From contig CP076040.1 in the NCBI GenBank assembly GCA_014529675.2, forward strand, positions 1,488,001 through 1,552,000: DNA of 64,000 nt, read 5' to 3'. The first letter of the stretch is position 1. Each line of letters begins with the position of its first letter. The stretch is from Opitutia bacterium ISCC 52. Its GTDB lineage: Bacteria; Verrucomicrobiota; Verrucomicrobiia; Opitutales; UBA2995. Made by a program: the position numbers and the translations under genes. The notes below the pieces were generated by a model. The model saw only the letters and a list, made by a program, of their open reading frames with translations. It had not been told where the DNA came from and did no database searches. This document shows, one piece after another, positions 46,342 to 54,116 of the stretch.

Positions 46342-46543
46342 GGATGGGATCTCTGATTTCGTTGAACCAGAAGGCAAGTGAGTCTTTGTCGGCTAGATCT
46401 ATGCGAACGGAGCTTATTTGTCCGTTTCACTGACTGGACAGTCTATCGATTACAGCTTGTGTACTGATTGGGTTCTTCTCGCCATCAATAAACAGAATGG
46501 GTTGAGCTGCTTTCTCTGTCAGTCTGACGCATTTCCTTGCCAT
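46316..46543 (-). pseudogene. Remnant of an alpha/beta hydrolase-like gene
   Basis: A minus-strand frame reads MARKCVRLTEKAAQPILFID, GEKNPISTQAVIDRLSSQ, then TGA (46427-46429), then NGQISSVRIDLADKDSLAFW and FNEIRDPILNWFEETY to a TAA. The pattern resembles the C-terminal part of an alpha/beta hydrolase, where the Asp of the catalytic triad lies in a GEKDP-like turn (Asn here). The frame is broken by one stop, has no N-terminal half, and overlaps the end of ccsA. Probably decayed. Confidence 0.35.
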
Positions 46544-46570
46544 CAAGTTGAGGAATGAAAACGTTAAGGC

Positions 46571-48046
46571 ATGTCCTGTCGCTATATCCCCTGTATGGCT
46601 TTCCTTTCGGTTTGCTTATTCTTCCAATCGTGTGGTGTTTTGAAAAAGCCGATGGCTGGCCAGGGAGTTCTGGTAGGGGAAGTCACCGATACGACGGCCC
46701 TCGCTCAAGTTCGACTGACTGAGTCGGATACTTTGGTTGATGGCGACGTACCCGGAATGGAGGGAGTCGTGGTGTTCACCTTGATTCGTGAATCCGACCA
46801 GAAGGAGATCAGCCGAACGCAAGTCGACGCAGTGGAATTTCGTGACTTCATTGCCCGAGCAGCGTTTGACGAGTTAGAGCCGAACACCTCTTATCGGATT
46901 GATACAGAGATCGGGACCAACCTCCGTATGATGAATGAGGGTCCTTCTGCACATTTTAAAACGCATCCAGGTAAGAATATGTCAGTGCCTGTTCAGTTTG
47001 CCGTGGTGACTTGTATGAACTATGCCAAGTTTCACGGCGACAACCGGATCGATAAAGAAATCCATCTTCTCCATAACGCGACCGAGTTGGCGGATCCCTA
47101 TGATGGTCCTGATAAGCATCTTGGGTATCCTGGACTCGAAACACTCTTAAAAATTAAGCCCGACTTTATAGTCGGTGCTGGTGATACGGTTTACTACGAT
47201 ACGCCGAAAGAGCCCCGCGCCGAAACGGTGCCGGAGATGCGCCAGAAATGGCACGAGCAGTTCGTCCAGCCACGCTTTCGTGATTTGTTTGCTGAGGTTC
47301 CGACGTTCTGGGAAGTCGACGATCACGACTATCGTATTGATGATGGAGACATCACGGGAGATTATCTGCCTACACCGGGGGATGCTCGGCGCATGTTGCT
47401 GGAACAGTTGCCGTTTGGAGAACATGGTGACATGGATGTAAAGACCTACCGAACTTACAGAGTTTCTAAAGAGCTTCAGGTGTGGTTCGTGGAAAACCGG
47501 ATGTATCGATCTCCCAATGCCATGGAAGATGGACCCGAAAAAACCATTTGGGGGGCAGAGCAAAAGGCATGGCTCAAGCAGACACTTCAGGCAAGTGATG
47601 CTCCCTTTAAAATAATGATATCTCCGACGCCGATGATCGGTCCTGATTCACTGCACAAGTTCGACAATCACACCAATATTCTAGGTTTTAGGCATGAGAG
47701 GGATGAGTTCTTTAAATGGCTGGTTGATACCGGAATTGGGCACGATAATTTTTACCTGATTACGGGTGATCGTCATTGGCAGTATCATTCGATTTCTCCA
47801 GAAGGAATTCAAGAGTTCGCCTGTGGTGCTTTAACGGATACCAACTCTCGGCTGGGAGTGAATCCGGGAAATCCGAATGGAACGGATCCGGACGCACTCG
47901 TGAATCAGGTTTATTCCCAGAATCCTAAATCGGGTGGATTCCTTTTGGTGAGAGTGGAACCAAATGGAAGTGGAGGAAAGCCAGAGCTCATCTTTGACTT
48001 CCGAGACGAAAAGGGTGTGAAGCTCTATCATCAATCAAAGCAATAA
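46571..48046 (+). CDS. PhoD-like metallophosphatase, lipoprotein
   Basis: The 491-residue protein has a lipobox-like leader (FLSVCLFFQSCG). Residues 35-135 form a fibronectin-like N-terminal domain (GVLVGEVTDTTALAQVRLTE); the rest is the PhoD phosphoesterase: FIVGAGDTVYYDTPKEP, FWEVDDHDYRIDDGDI and ITGDRHWQYHSISPEG supply metal ligands. It is unrelated in detail to the longer PhoD-like gene at 17.9-20.2 kb. It lies 4 bp before a sulfatase, so the two are probably one operon acting on the same phosphorylated or sulfated material. Confidence 0.87.
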   Translation: MSCRYIPCMAFLSVCLFFQSCGVLKKPMAGQGVLVGEVTDTTALAQVRLTESDTLVDGDVPGMEGVVVFTLIRESDQKEISRTQVDAVEFRDFIARAAFDELEPNTSYRIDTEIGTNLRMMNEGPSAHFKTHPGKNMSVPVQFAVVTCMNYAKFHGDNRIDKEIHLLHNATELADPYDGPDKHLGYPGLETLLKIKPDFIVGAGDTVYYDTPKEPRAETVPEMRQKWHEQFVQPRFRDLFAEVPTFWEVDDHDYRIDDGDITGDYLPTPGDARRMLLEQLPFGEHGDMDVKTYRTYRVSKELQVWFVENRMYRSPNAMEDGPEKTIWGAEQKAWLKQTLQASDAPFKIMISPTPMIGPDSLHKFDNHTNILGFRHERDEFFKWLVDTGIGHDNFYLITGDRHWQYHSISPEGIQEFACGALTDTNSRLGVNPGNPNGTDPDALVNQVYSQNPKSGGFLLVRVEPNGSGGKPELIFDFRDEKGVKLYHQSKQ

Positions 48047-48050
48047 GGGA

Positions 48051-49457
48051 ATGATGAACCATCTTCGAATCTTCTTACTGGTTTCATTCCTGTCGGTTTC
48101 GATTAACCTCACAGCTCAGATACCAAAGCAGCCCAATGTATTATTTATCGCTATTGATGATTTAAATACTCGTCTTGGTTGCTATGGCTTTGATCGCATT
48201 ACGTCTCCCCATATTGATCGCCTGGCTTCAGAAGGAGTGCGCTTCGATCGTGCCTATTGTCAGTATCCCTCATGCGGTCCCAGTCGAACGTCTGTGTTAA
48301 CTGGACTGCGTCCGCAAACAACCGGCATGATCAATAACCGGATGTCCTTTCGTGAGTTGGCTCCTGACGCGGTGACCTTGCCACAACTTTTTAAAAAGAA
48401 CGGCTACTTTACCGGGCGCGTGGGAAAGATTTTTCACCAACGGGTGCCATTGGATATTGGCACGAGTGGCCCCGATGACCGTGCCTCCTGGCATGAAGTC
48501 GTAAATCCCAGGGGTCGGGATGTAGATGACAAAGATCTTATGACTATTTACACCCATAAATTGGCCATTACTGACACGATGGGTTTTCTCAAAGCGGAAG
48601 GCGAAGATGCCGAACAGACCGATGGGAAAGTGGTGGATGAAACGATTCGCATGTTGGAACAGCGGAAAGACGAACCCTTCTTTATCGCTGCCGGACTCTA
48701 TCGTCCGCACACGCCCTACATCGCACCCAAGAAATATTTTGAACTCTATGACCTTGAAACAACCCAGGTTCCTTATTTGCCTCCCGAGTATCGTGACACG
48801 GTTCCGGCTGGTGCATTGAGCTCGACCGCAGATTGGCCTAATTTCGGAACGACTGAAGATGAAGCACGCGATTGTATACTCGCTTATGATGCCTGTATTT
48901 CCTTTGCGGATGCGCAGATAGGACGCTTACTCGCGGCAGTCGACCGCCTTGGCTTGCGTGACAACACCATCGTCGTTCTGTGGGGAGACCACGGGTATCA
49001 CTTGGGTGAACACGGACTTTGGCGAAAGAATAGTTTGTATGAGGAATCCGCTCGAGCTCCGTTGATTTTTCGCGTTCCTGGAATGGAAGCCTCTCCAAGT
49101 GGCAGTCCCCGTATCGTAGAGTTCGTGGACATCTATCCGACTCTCGCAGATTTGGCAGATCTTAATCCACCGAGTGAGCTGGAGGGAGTGAGCTTACGTC
49201 CGTTGCTGGAAGACCCAAAGATGGCCTGGAGTCGACCTGCCTTTATCCAAACTCTTTATCTGGATACACCTGGCTATAGTGTGCGTACCGATCGATGGCG
49301 TTATGTGGAGTGGGGGACCGCAGGTGAAGCGGGGTTCGAACTTTATGACCAAGCGTTCGATCCACTGGAAATGAATAATTTGGCTGGTGATGAACTTTAC
49401 CAGGAGGTGTGCGTACAATTGAGCGCTTTGGCAAATCGGAACTGGCCATCGCGCTAA
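48051..49457 (+). CDS. Secreted sulfatase (iduronate-2-sulfatase-like)
   Basis: The 468-residue protein has a signal peptide (FLLVSFLSVSINLTAQ), the metal site LFIAIDDLNTRLGCYG and the formylglycine site Cys75 in CGPSRTSVLTGLRP, a CxPxR motif. VVLWGDHGYHLGEHGLWRKN is the block typical of iduronate-2-sulfatase-like subfamilies. It probably removes sulfate from algal or animal glycans. Coupled to the preceding PhoD-like gene and followed by a RidA-family gene after 21 bp. Confidence 0.92.
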   Translation: MMNHLRIFLLVSFLSVSINLTAQIPKQPNVLFIAIDDLNTRLGCYGFDRITSPHIDRLASEGVRFDRAYCQYPSCGPSRTSVLTGLRPQTTGMINNRMSFRELAPDAVTLPQLFKKNGYFTGRVGKIFHQRVPLDIGTSGPDDRASWHEVVNPRGRDVDDKDLMTIYTHKLAITDTMGFLKAEGEDAEQTDGKVVDETIRMLEQRKDEPFFIAAGLYRPHTPYIAPKKYFELYDLETTQVPYLPPEYRDTVPAGALSSTADWPNFGTTEDEARDCILAYDACISFADAQIGRLLAAVDRLGLRDNTIVVLWGDHGYHLGEHGLWRKNSLYEESARAPLIFRVPGMEASPSGSPRIVEFVDIYPTLADLADLNPPSELEGVSLRPLLEDPKMAWSRPAFIQTLYLDTPGYSVRTDRWRYVEWGTAGEAGFELYDQAFDPLEMNNLAGDELYQEVCVQLSALANRNWPSR

Positions 49458-49478
49458 GAACTTTGAACATCATTAACT

Positions 49479-49940
49479 ATGAGTGCAGAAGCAAAAATTA
49501 AAGAACTTGGACTGGAACTTCCACCCCCACCACCTAAAGGCGGTGTTTACAAGCCAGTGGTGGTTGTAGACGGCCTGGCCTATTTTTCAGGACATGGACC
49601 CTACAAGAGTGATGGATCCTTGTATGTAGGAAGAGTGGGCGACCAAGTAGACCAGGAATTTGCAACTCAGGCTGCGCGGCAAACCGGGCTCGCCATCCTA
49701 GCTACTTTGCAGGACCAGCTAGGCTCGCTGGATAGAATCAAAAGTGTAGTGAAATTATTGGGACTCGTGAACAGCGCTCCTGATTTTTACAGTCATCCAG
49801 CCGTAATCAATGGCTGTAGTGAACTATTTGCAGATGTTTTTGGTGAGGACGCGGGTGTTGGTACTCGATCCGCTTTCGGTGTGGCTGCTCTTCCTGGAAA
49901 TATTTCCGTGGAGATTGAAGGCATCTTCGAGGTTGAGTAA
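49479..49940 (+). CDS. RidA/YjgF/YER057c/UK114 family protein
   Basis: The 153-residue protein is a single RidA-like domain of the longer subtype (GLELPPPPPKGGVYKPVVVV, YFSGHGPYKSDGSLYVGRVG, VGTRSAFGVAALPGNISVEI). RidA proteins hydrolyse reactive enamines or imines; members of this subtype often lack the catalytic Arg, although R in TRSAFGV is in the expected place here. It ends 16 bp before the REP cluster. Confidence 0.85.
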   Translation: MSAEAKIKELGLELPPPPPKGGVYKPVVVVDGLAYFSGHGPYKSDGSLYVGRVGDQVDQEFATQAARQTGLAILATLQDQLGSLDRIKSVVKLLGLVNSAPDFYSHPAVINGCSELFADVFGEDAGVGTRSAFGVAALPGNISVEIEGIFEVE

Positions 49941-49956
49941 CCTGGGATTGGAAGAC

Positions 49957-50013
49957 CCATGGTGTTACGACCATGACTACAATAAAAGTGTAGCGATGCT
50001 CGTGAGAGCATTG
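49957..50013. repeat. REPIN-type repeat pair left of the RAYT gene (family A)
   Basis: Two REP units with GTAG heads face each other: the left hairpin CCATGGTGTTACGACCATG is followed by ACTAC, and the right unit is GTAGCGATGCTCGTGAGAGC. It lies 2 bp from the end of the RAYT gene. The same pair occurs on the other side at 50632-50688. Confidence 0.85.
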
Positions 50014-50014
50014 A

Positions 50015-50557
50015 TTAAGTAGAGCACACAAGTTTGTTGTGAATTCTCCAAAATAATCCCCAGAAATTATGCTTTCTTGGATCCAAGTCGAAATAGCCTG
50101 GAACCACACAACCTTTAAATGGATAGTCCTTCCAATTCTCGACCAAGTTTTTGCGAATTGGATTTTGCAGTATGTAATGGGCAACTGATTGAAAGGCAGA
50201 TCTCTCCAGTTCTTCTTCCCGAAGCACATGATCATGTGCCTGGGATTGTAATTTATGGGGACATATTAACCCATTGAACTCCTTCCTGAATAGCTTCGTA
50301 AATCGGAGTTGATCCGATGACGCATCAATTCCTGAAATGAGGAGATGAATGTGGTCGGGCATTAGACAGTAGACCGGGCAGATGGCGGAATATCTCGCCA
50401 GCATATGACAGAGAAGTTCTCTGAATGATTGGTGAAATGAGGGGGTCAACCATCCAGTGTTTCGGTTGTGGATGGTGTGGGTCCAAAAAACGGAGACATG
50501 TCCCAAATATGCCTCTTTGGTTAATCGTGGAAGCGACCGTTTTTCAGGGGGAGGCAT
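50015..50557 (-). CDS. REP-associated tyrosine transposase (RAYT, TnpA-REP)
   Basis: The 180-residue protein is an IS200/IS605-like Y1 HUH nuclease of the RAYT class. The HUH metal site is His69-Ile-His71 in LMPDHIHLLI, and the nucleophile Tyr128 is in VAHYILQNPIRKNLV. These enzymes cleave single-stranded REP hairpins beside a GTAG tetranucleotide, and this gene is bracketed by exactly such elements (49957-50013, 50568-50591, 50632-50688). No insertion-sequence ends or second orf are present, as expected of a domesticated RAYT. No ribosome-binding site is evident before ATG 50557. Confidence 0.9.
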   Translation of the reverse strand: MPPPEKRSLPRLTKEAYLGHVSVFWTHTIHNRNTGWLTPSFHQSFRELLCHMLARYSAICPVYCLMPDHIHLLISGIDASSDQLRFTKLFRKEFNGLICPHKLQSQAHDHVLREEELERSAFQSVAHYILQNPIRKNLVENWKDYPFKGCVVPGYFDLDPRKHNFWGLFWRIHNKLVCST

Positions 50558-50567
50558 GGTCTAGATT

Positions 50568-50591
50568 CCATGGTCTTACGACCATGGCTAC
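50568..50591 (-). repeat. Single REP unit right of the RAYT gene (family A)
   Basis: On the minus strand the unit starts GTAGCCATGGTCGTAAGACC and ends ATGG. It is the solo form of the left half of the pairs at 49957 and 50632 and lies 11 bp upstream of the RAYT start codon. Confidence 0.8.
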
Positions 50592-50631
50592 AACGCAAAA
50601 AACATTTTTGGGTAAGGGTATGTTGAAAGGT

Positions 50632-50688
50632 CCATGGTCTTACGACCATGGCTACGACGATATTGTAGCGATGCTCGTGAGAGCATTG
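50632..50688. repeat. REPIN-type repeat pair right of the RAYT gene (family A)
   Basis: CCATGGTCTTACGACCATGG followed by CTAC (minus-strand head), a 9-bp spacer, then GTAGCGATGCTCGTGAGAGC on the plus strand. The two hairpins differ at compensating positions (ATGGTC/GACCAT against ATGCTC/GAGCAT), so both stems stay paired. Confidence 0.85.
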
Positions 50689-50750
50689 AAAATGGGTTCC
50701 GCTTGACTAAGTAACGGCTTCACGTCCATTAACTAGCCACTTTTTTCAAG

Positions 50751-52001
50751 ATGAACGCCGACCTTCCATTGCCCGAAACTGAGTTGCTTGCACCTGCGGG
50801 TTGCTACCCTTCCTTGCAGGCGGGTATCGCTGCGGGTGCTGATGCCGTGTATTTTGGCCTGGCTCAGCTTAATATGCGGGCCCGTTCCAGACGCTCGTTT
50901 GGCGTGCAGGATTTGCCCGAAATAATGGATATTTGTCGTGAGGGCGGAGTGAAAGCCTGCTTGACGCTGAATACCTTGCTCTATGACCACGACTTGAAAC
51001 TTGTTTTCAAACTGCTTGAATCAGCGGCTGAAAACAAAGTCGATGCAGTCATTGCTTCGGATATGGCCTGTATCATGCGAGCGCGTGAGTTGGGTCTCGA
51101 AGTGCATTTATCGACTCAGCTCTCTGTATCCAATTTTGAGTCCTTCAAATTCTACACCCAATTTTGTGACCGCATCGTTTTAGCGCGTGAGTTGAACCTC
51201 AGCATGATTCGTAAACTCTACGAACAGGTGGTTGAAGCTGATTTGCGTGGCCCCAATGGACGCCCCGCAGAAATCGAAGCCTTTGCTCACGGTGCATTGT
51301 GTATCGCGGTGTCGGGTCGTTGTGGCATGTCTCAATATACGGACAATGCCTCTGCCAATCGTGGAGCCTGTGTTCAGAATTGCCGTAAGGAATACGATGT
51401 AGTCGACAAGGAGACCGGTAAGAAGCTGACCATCGACAACAATTTCGTCATGTCTCCAAACGACATTTCTACCATCGATTTTCTCGACCAACTTCTGCAT
51501 TCCGGGATCAAGGTTTTGAAAATTGAAGGGCGTGGACGAGCTCCTGAATACGTGCATACCGTGATCACCGCCTACCGTAGAGCGATCGATGCTGTGCATG
51601 CTGGTACCTATAACCAGGAGTTTGTGGAAGAGCTGCTCGTAGATTTGAAGTCCGTTTATAACCGCGGGTTATCCGATGGTTATTACCTCGGTCGTGAGCA
51701 GGGTTGGTCAGGGAACTACGGTTCTAAGGCTACCAAGCAAAAGATTCAGGTCGGTAAGGTTTCTCATTTCTACAACAAGCTCGGTGTCGCTGAAATTACC
51801 TCGACAGGGAAAGTTAATGTCGGTGATGAATACGTCATCATAGGTGATACCACTGGGGTAGTGGATGGGAAAATTGAAGAAATGCGTCTGGATGCAGGCG
51901 TCATCGAAACTGTGAAGCCCAAAGATGTCTTCTCTATTCGCGTATCTAAAAAGGTGCGAAAGAATGATAAGATCTATCTGATGAAGCCGGTCGGCACCTA
52001 A
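50751..52001 (+). CDS. trhP: U32 family protein, TrhP (YegQ)-like tRNA uridine 5-hydroxylase
   Basis: The 416-residue protein belongs to peptidase family U32, whose TrhP branch uses prephenate to hydroxylate U34 of tRNAs, the first step to cmo5U. It begins [20 protein letters not shown]. The U32 signature is [16 protein letters not shown] at residues 176-191. Cys184, Cys191, Cys207 and Cys211 (GACVQNC) are placed to hold an iron-sulfur cluster. A ferredoxin gene follows after 7 bp, and CmoB, the downstream enzyme of the pathway, is encoded 6 kb away, which supports the TrhP reading over other U32 roles. Confidence 0.85.
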   Translation: MNADLPLPETELLAPAGCYPSLQAGIAAGADAVYFGLAQLNMRARSRRSFGVQDLPEIMDICREGGVKACLTLNTLLYDHDLKLVFKLLESAAENKVDAVIASDMACIMRARELGLEVHLSTQLSVSNFESFKFYTQFCDRIVLARELNLSMIRKLYEQVVEADLRGPNGRPAEIEAFAHGALCIAVSGRCGMSQYTDNASANRGACVQNCRKEYDVVDKETGKKLTIDNNFVMSPNDISTIDFLDQLLHSGIKVLKIEGRGRAPEYVHTVITAYRRAIDAVHAGTYNQEFVEELLVDLKSVYNRGLSDGYYLGREQGWSGNYGSKATKQKIQVGKVSHFYNKLGVAEITSTGKVNVGDEYVIIGDTTGVVDGKIEEMRLDAGVIETVKPKDVFSIRVSKKVRKNDKIYLMKPVGT

Positions 52002-52008
52002 TGCCAGA

Positions 52009-52233
52009 ATGCTTAGAATTATCCATAAACAACCAGAATGCATTGGCTGTGATGTCTGTTGCGATGTGGCGCCCAATTATTGGTTTATGAACGATGAAGG
52101 GTTGGCTGAGCTACATTCCATTCTCAAAGTCAAAGATACGCTCCAGTTTGGCGAAGGGTTTGAAGAAGACCGTGAAGCGTTGAAGGAAGCCGAAGAAAAT
52201 TGCCCAGTTAATATTATTCGGATTGAAGATTGA
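52009..52233 (+). CDS. Small 4Fe-4S ferredoxin
   Basis: The 74-residue protein has one cluster-binding site: CIGCDVC near residue 11 and a distant CPV near the C-terminus (ENCPVNIIRIED). An acidic, charged middle replaces the second cluster of two-cluster ferredoxins. It starts 7 bp after the TrhP-like gene and so is probably co-translated with it; supply of electrons to the iron-sulfur tRNA enzymes of this island (TrhP, QueE, QueG) is a reasonable but untested idea. Confidence 0.85.
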   Translation: MLRIIHKQPECIGCDVCCDVAPNYWFMNDEGLAELHSILKVKDTLQFGEGFEEDREALKEAEENCPVNIIRIED

Positions 52234-52272
52234 GGCTAAGGGTTTCATAAGCCTAGCTGCATTATTTTGATT

Positions 52273-52989
52273 ATGCCGGAAGCACCTATACATTTAGTCG
52301 GACTCTTTATCTTTATCACGATCGGTCTATGGTATGGATTTCGTATCTCGTTAATGCGGGGGATATACCAAGATGGATCTATACCGGCCTCCAAGGGGCT
52401 CATGATGTCCTTCGTTATCGGCGTTTGGTTGGCGGGAGTGGCAATGATGGCTAACCAAGGCCTCCTGCAGGATTTCGATAAGTCTCCACCCATGATTTTA
52501 GTCGTGGTGGGGATGTCACTCATCATGACGATTGCAGTCGCTCAGTCTCGGATCGGTTTGTTAGTCATCAAAGGAGCGGGTATCACTTGGCTGATTACTT
52601 TTCAGGGCTTCCGGGTATTGGTGGAGGTATTTTTGCATCAAATGTATTTGGAAGGCGTTGTCCCGAAACAAATGACCTACACCGGACTCAATTTTGATAT
52701 CCTCGCTGGGCTGAGCGCTTTGGTGATGGCCTACCAGTTTTCTCGAAAGAAAGTGGGCGCTAAAGCTATCTTTGTCTGGAATGTGCTCGGGCTGCTTCTC
52801 CTTATAAATATTGTGGTGATTGCGGTTCTTTCAATGCCGCTCCCATTTCGATTTTTCTTCAATGACCCCGCCAACACCTTTGTCACTCATGTGCCTTATG
52901 TTTGGTTACCTACGTTTCATGTGCAGGCAGCATTGTTTGGCCATTTGTTGATATTCCGTGCGCTAGGTCGGGGCATGGTTCAAGACTGA
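52273..52989 (+). CDS. Unknown multi-pass membrane protein in the tRNA-modification island
   Basis: The roughly 238-residue protein has about seven hydrophobic segments (LVGLFIFITIGLWYGFRISL, ILVVVGMSLIMTIAVA, ITWLITFQGFRVLVEVFLHQ, VLGLLLLINIVVIAVLSM). Conserved-looking polar residues are few. I recognise no family. It ends 2 bp before tgt and 39 bp after the ferredoxin, so it is embedded in the operon. A transporter for a queuosine precursor is a natural hypothesis given its position, but it does not resemble YhhQ/QueT. Confidence 0.6.
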   Translation: MPEAPIHLVGLFIFITIGLWYGFRISLMRGIYQDGSIPASKGLMMSFVIGVWLAGVAMMANQGLLQDFDKSPPMILVVVGMSLIMTIAVAQSRIGLLVIKGAGITWLITFQGFRVLVEVFLHQMYLEGVVPKQMTYTGLNFDILAGLSALVMAYQFSRKKVGAKAIFVWNVLGLLLLINIVVIAVLSMPLPFRFFFNDPANTFVTHVPYVWLPTFHVQAALFGHLLIFRALGRGMVQD

Positions 52990-52991
52990 GT

Positions 52992-54116
52992 ATGCCCGAC
53001 AAAAGTTATACATTGTTGAGGCAGGACGGGGATGCGCGTCGCGGCGTTTTTCATTCCTTTCATGGAGATGTTCAAACTCCATTTTTCATGCCTATCGCAA
53101 CCGTAGGAGCGATCAAAGGGGGCGTAGAAGCTATGGAGGTCCGTGACCTCGGGTTTGAGCTGATCCTGTCCAATACCTACCACTTGCATGTGCGACCCGG
53201 TGAAGAGCGTGTGAAGGCCTTTGGTGGCCTTGCTAAGTTCATGGGGTGGGATGGTCCGATCTTAACTGATTCTGGTGGATTTCAAGCATGGTCCCTTGCG
53301 AAAATGAATCAGATCACAGAAGAAGGAATTACCTTCAAATCGCATTTAGATGGGAGCCCTATCACCCTGACTCCAGAAAGCGTGATCGATATCCAGCGTT
53401 CGCTGGGGATTGATGTCGCGATGGCTCTTGATGAGTGCACGGATTATCCCTGTAGCTATGACAATGCCAAAGCGTCCATGGAGCGCAGTATGCGTTGGGC
53501 TGCGCGATGCAAGAAGCACTGGCAAGACACGGGGGCCGATGAATCCATGTATCTCTTTGGGATCGGGCAAGGTTCCTTCTTTGAAGACCTACGCTCCGAG
53601 TCCGCGAAGATTTTAGCTGACCTGGATTTGCCAGGTTATGCGGTTGGTGGAGTGGTGGTTGATTTTACTCGAACGCACGAAGCTATCTTACCCTCGATGC
53701 CACATCTGCCCAAGGACCGTCCTCGCTACTTGATGGGGGTCGGTACGCCACTAGACATTCTCAATGCGGTTGAGCTGGGTATAGACATGTTTGACTGTGT
53801 TTTACCGACACGAAATGGGCGACACGGAAAAGTATTCACCACTTACGGCGATGTGAACTTAAACGCGGCCAAGTGGAAAGATTCGGACCAGCTCATCGAT
53901 GAAGAGAACGACCATCCCGTGAGCAAAAAGTATACTCGCGGATACCTGCGCCACCTCTTTCATGTAAATGAATCTTTAGGCGGCCGTCTCGCAACTTTGC
54001 ACAACCTGTCCTTTTATGGGAATCTGATGAAGGGAATTCGTCAGAGTATTGACGAGGGTCGCTTTGCGAAATTCAAAGCCAACTTCATCGAGAAGTATAG
54101 TTCGGGAAATGCCTGA
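52992..54116 (+). CDS. tgt: tRNA-guanine transglycosylase, divergent (no zinc cysteines)
   Basis: The 374-residue protein matches bacterial Tgt in length and core: general-base Asp93 in LTDSGGFQ, nucleophile Asp268 in IDMFDCVLPTRNGRHG, DEC at 147-149 and GIGQGSFFEDLR. Tgt swaps G34 for preQ1 in GUN-anticodon tRNAs. Two deviations stand out. The zinc motif CxCxxC is replaced by Asn306, His308 and Ser311, leaving only His337. The recognition loop GGLAVGE reads GGVVVDF, so the preQ1-contacting Glu is Phe225. ATG 52992 follows the membrane gene by 2 bp. It overlaps queA and is likely functional or specialised rather than decayed. Confidence 0.85.
   Translation: MPDKSYTLLRQDGDARRGVFHSFHGDVQTPFFMPIATVGAIKGGVEAMEVRDLGFELILSNTYHLHVRPGEERVKAFGGLAKFMGWDGPILTDSGGFQAWSLAKMNQITEEGITFKSHLDGSPITLTPESVIDIQRSLGIDVAMALDECTDYPCSYDNAKASMERSMRWAARCKKHWQDTGADESMYLFGIGQGSFFEDLRSESAKILADLDLPGYAVGGVVVDFTRTHEAILPSMPHLPKDRPRYLMGVGTPLDILNAVELGIDMFDCVLPTRNGRHGKVFTTYGDVNLNAAKWKDSDQLIDEENDHPVSKKYTRGYLRHLFHVNESLGGRLATLHNLSFYGNLMKGIRQSIDEGRFAKFKANFIEKYSSGNA

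Noticed and set aside
49957-50688. CRISPR array
   Set aside because: Repeats are palindromic REP pairs with irregular spacing and no cas genes or unique spacers.
52992-54116. Tgt-like gene as a DNA-modifying DpdA
   Set aside because: Length, catalytic motifs and coupling to queA fit tRNA Tgt; no dpd or phage genes are nearby.
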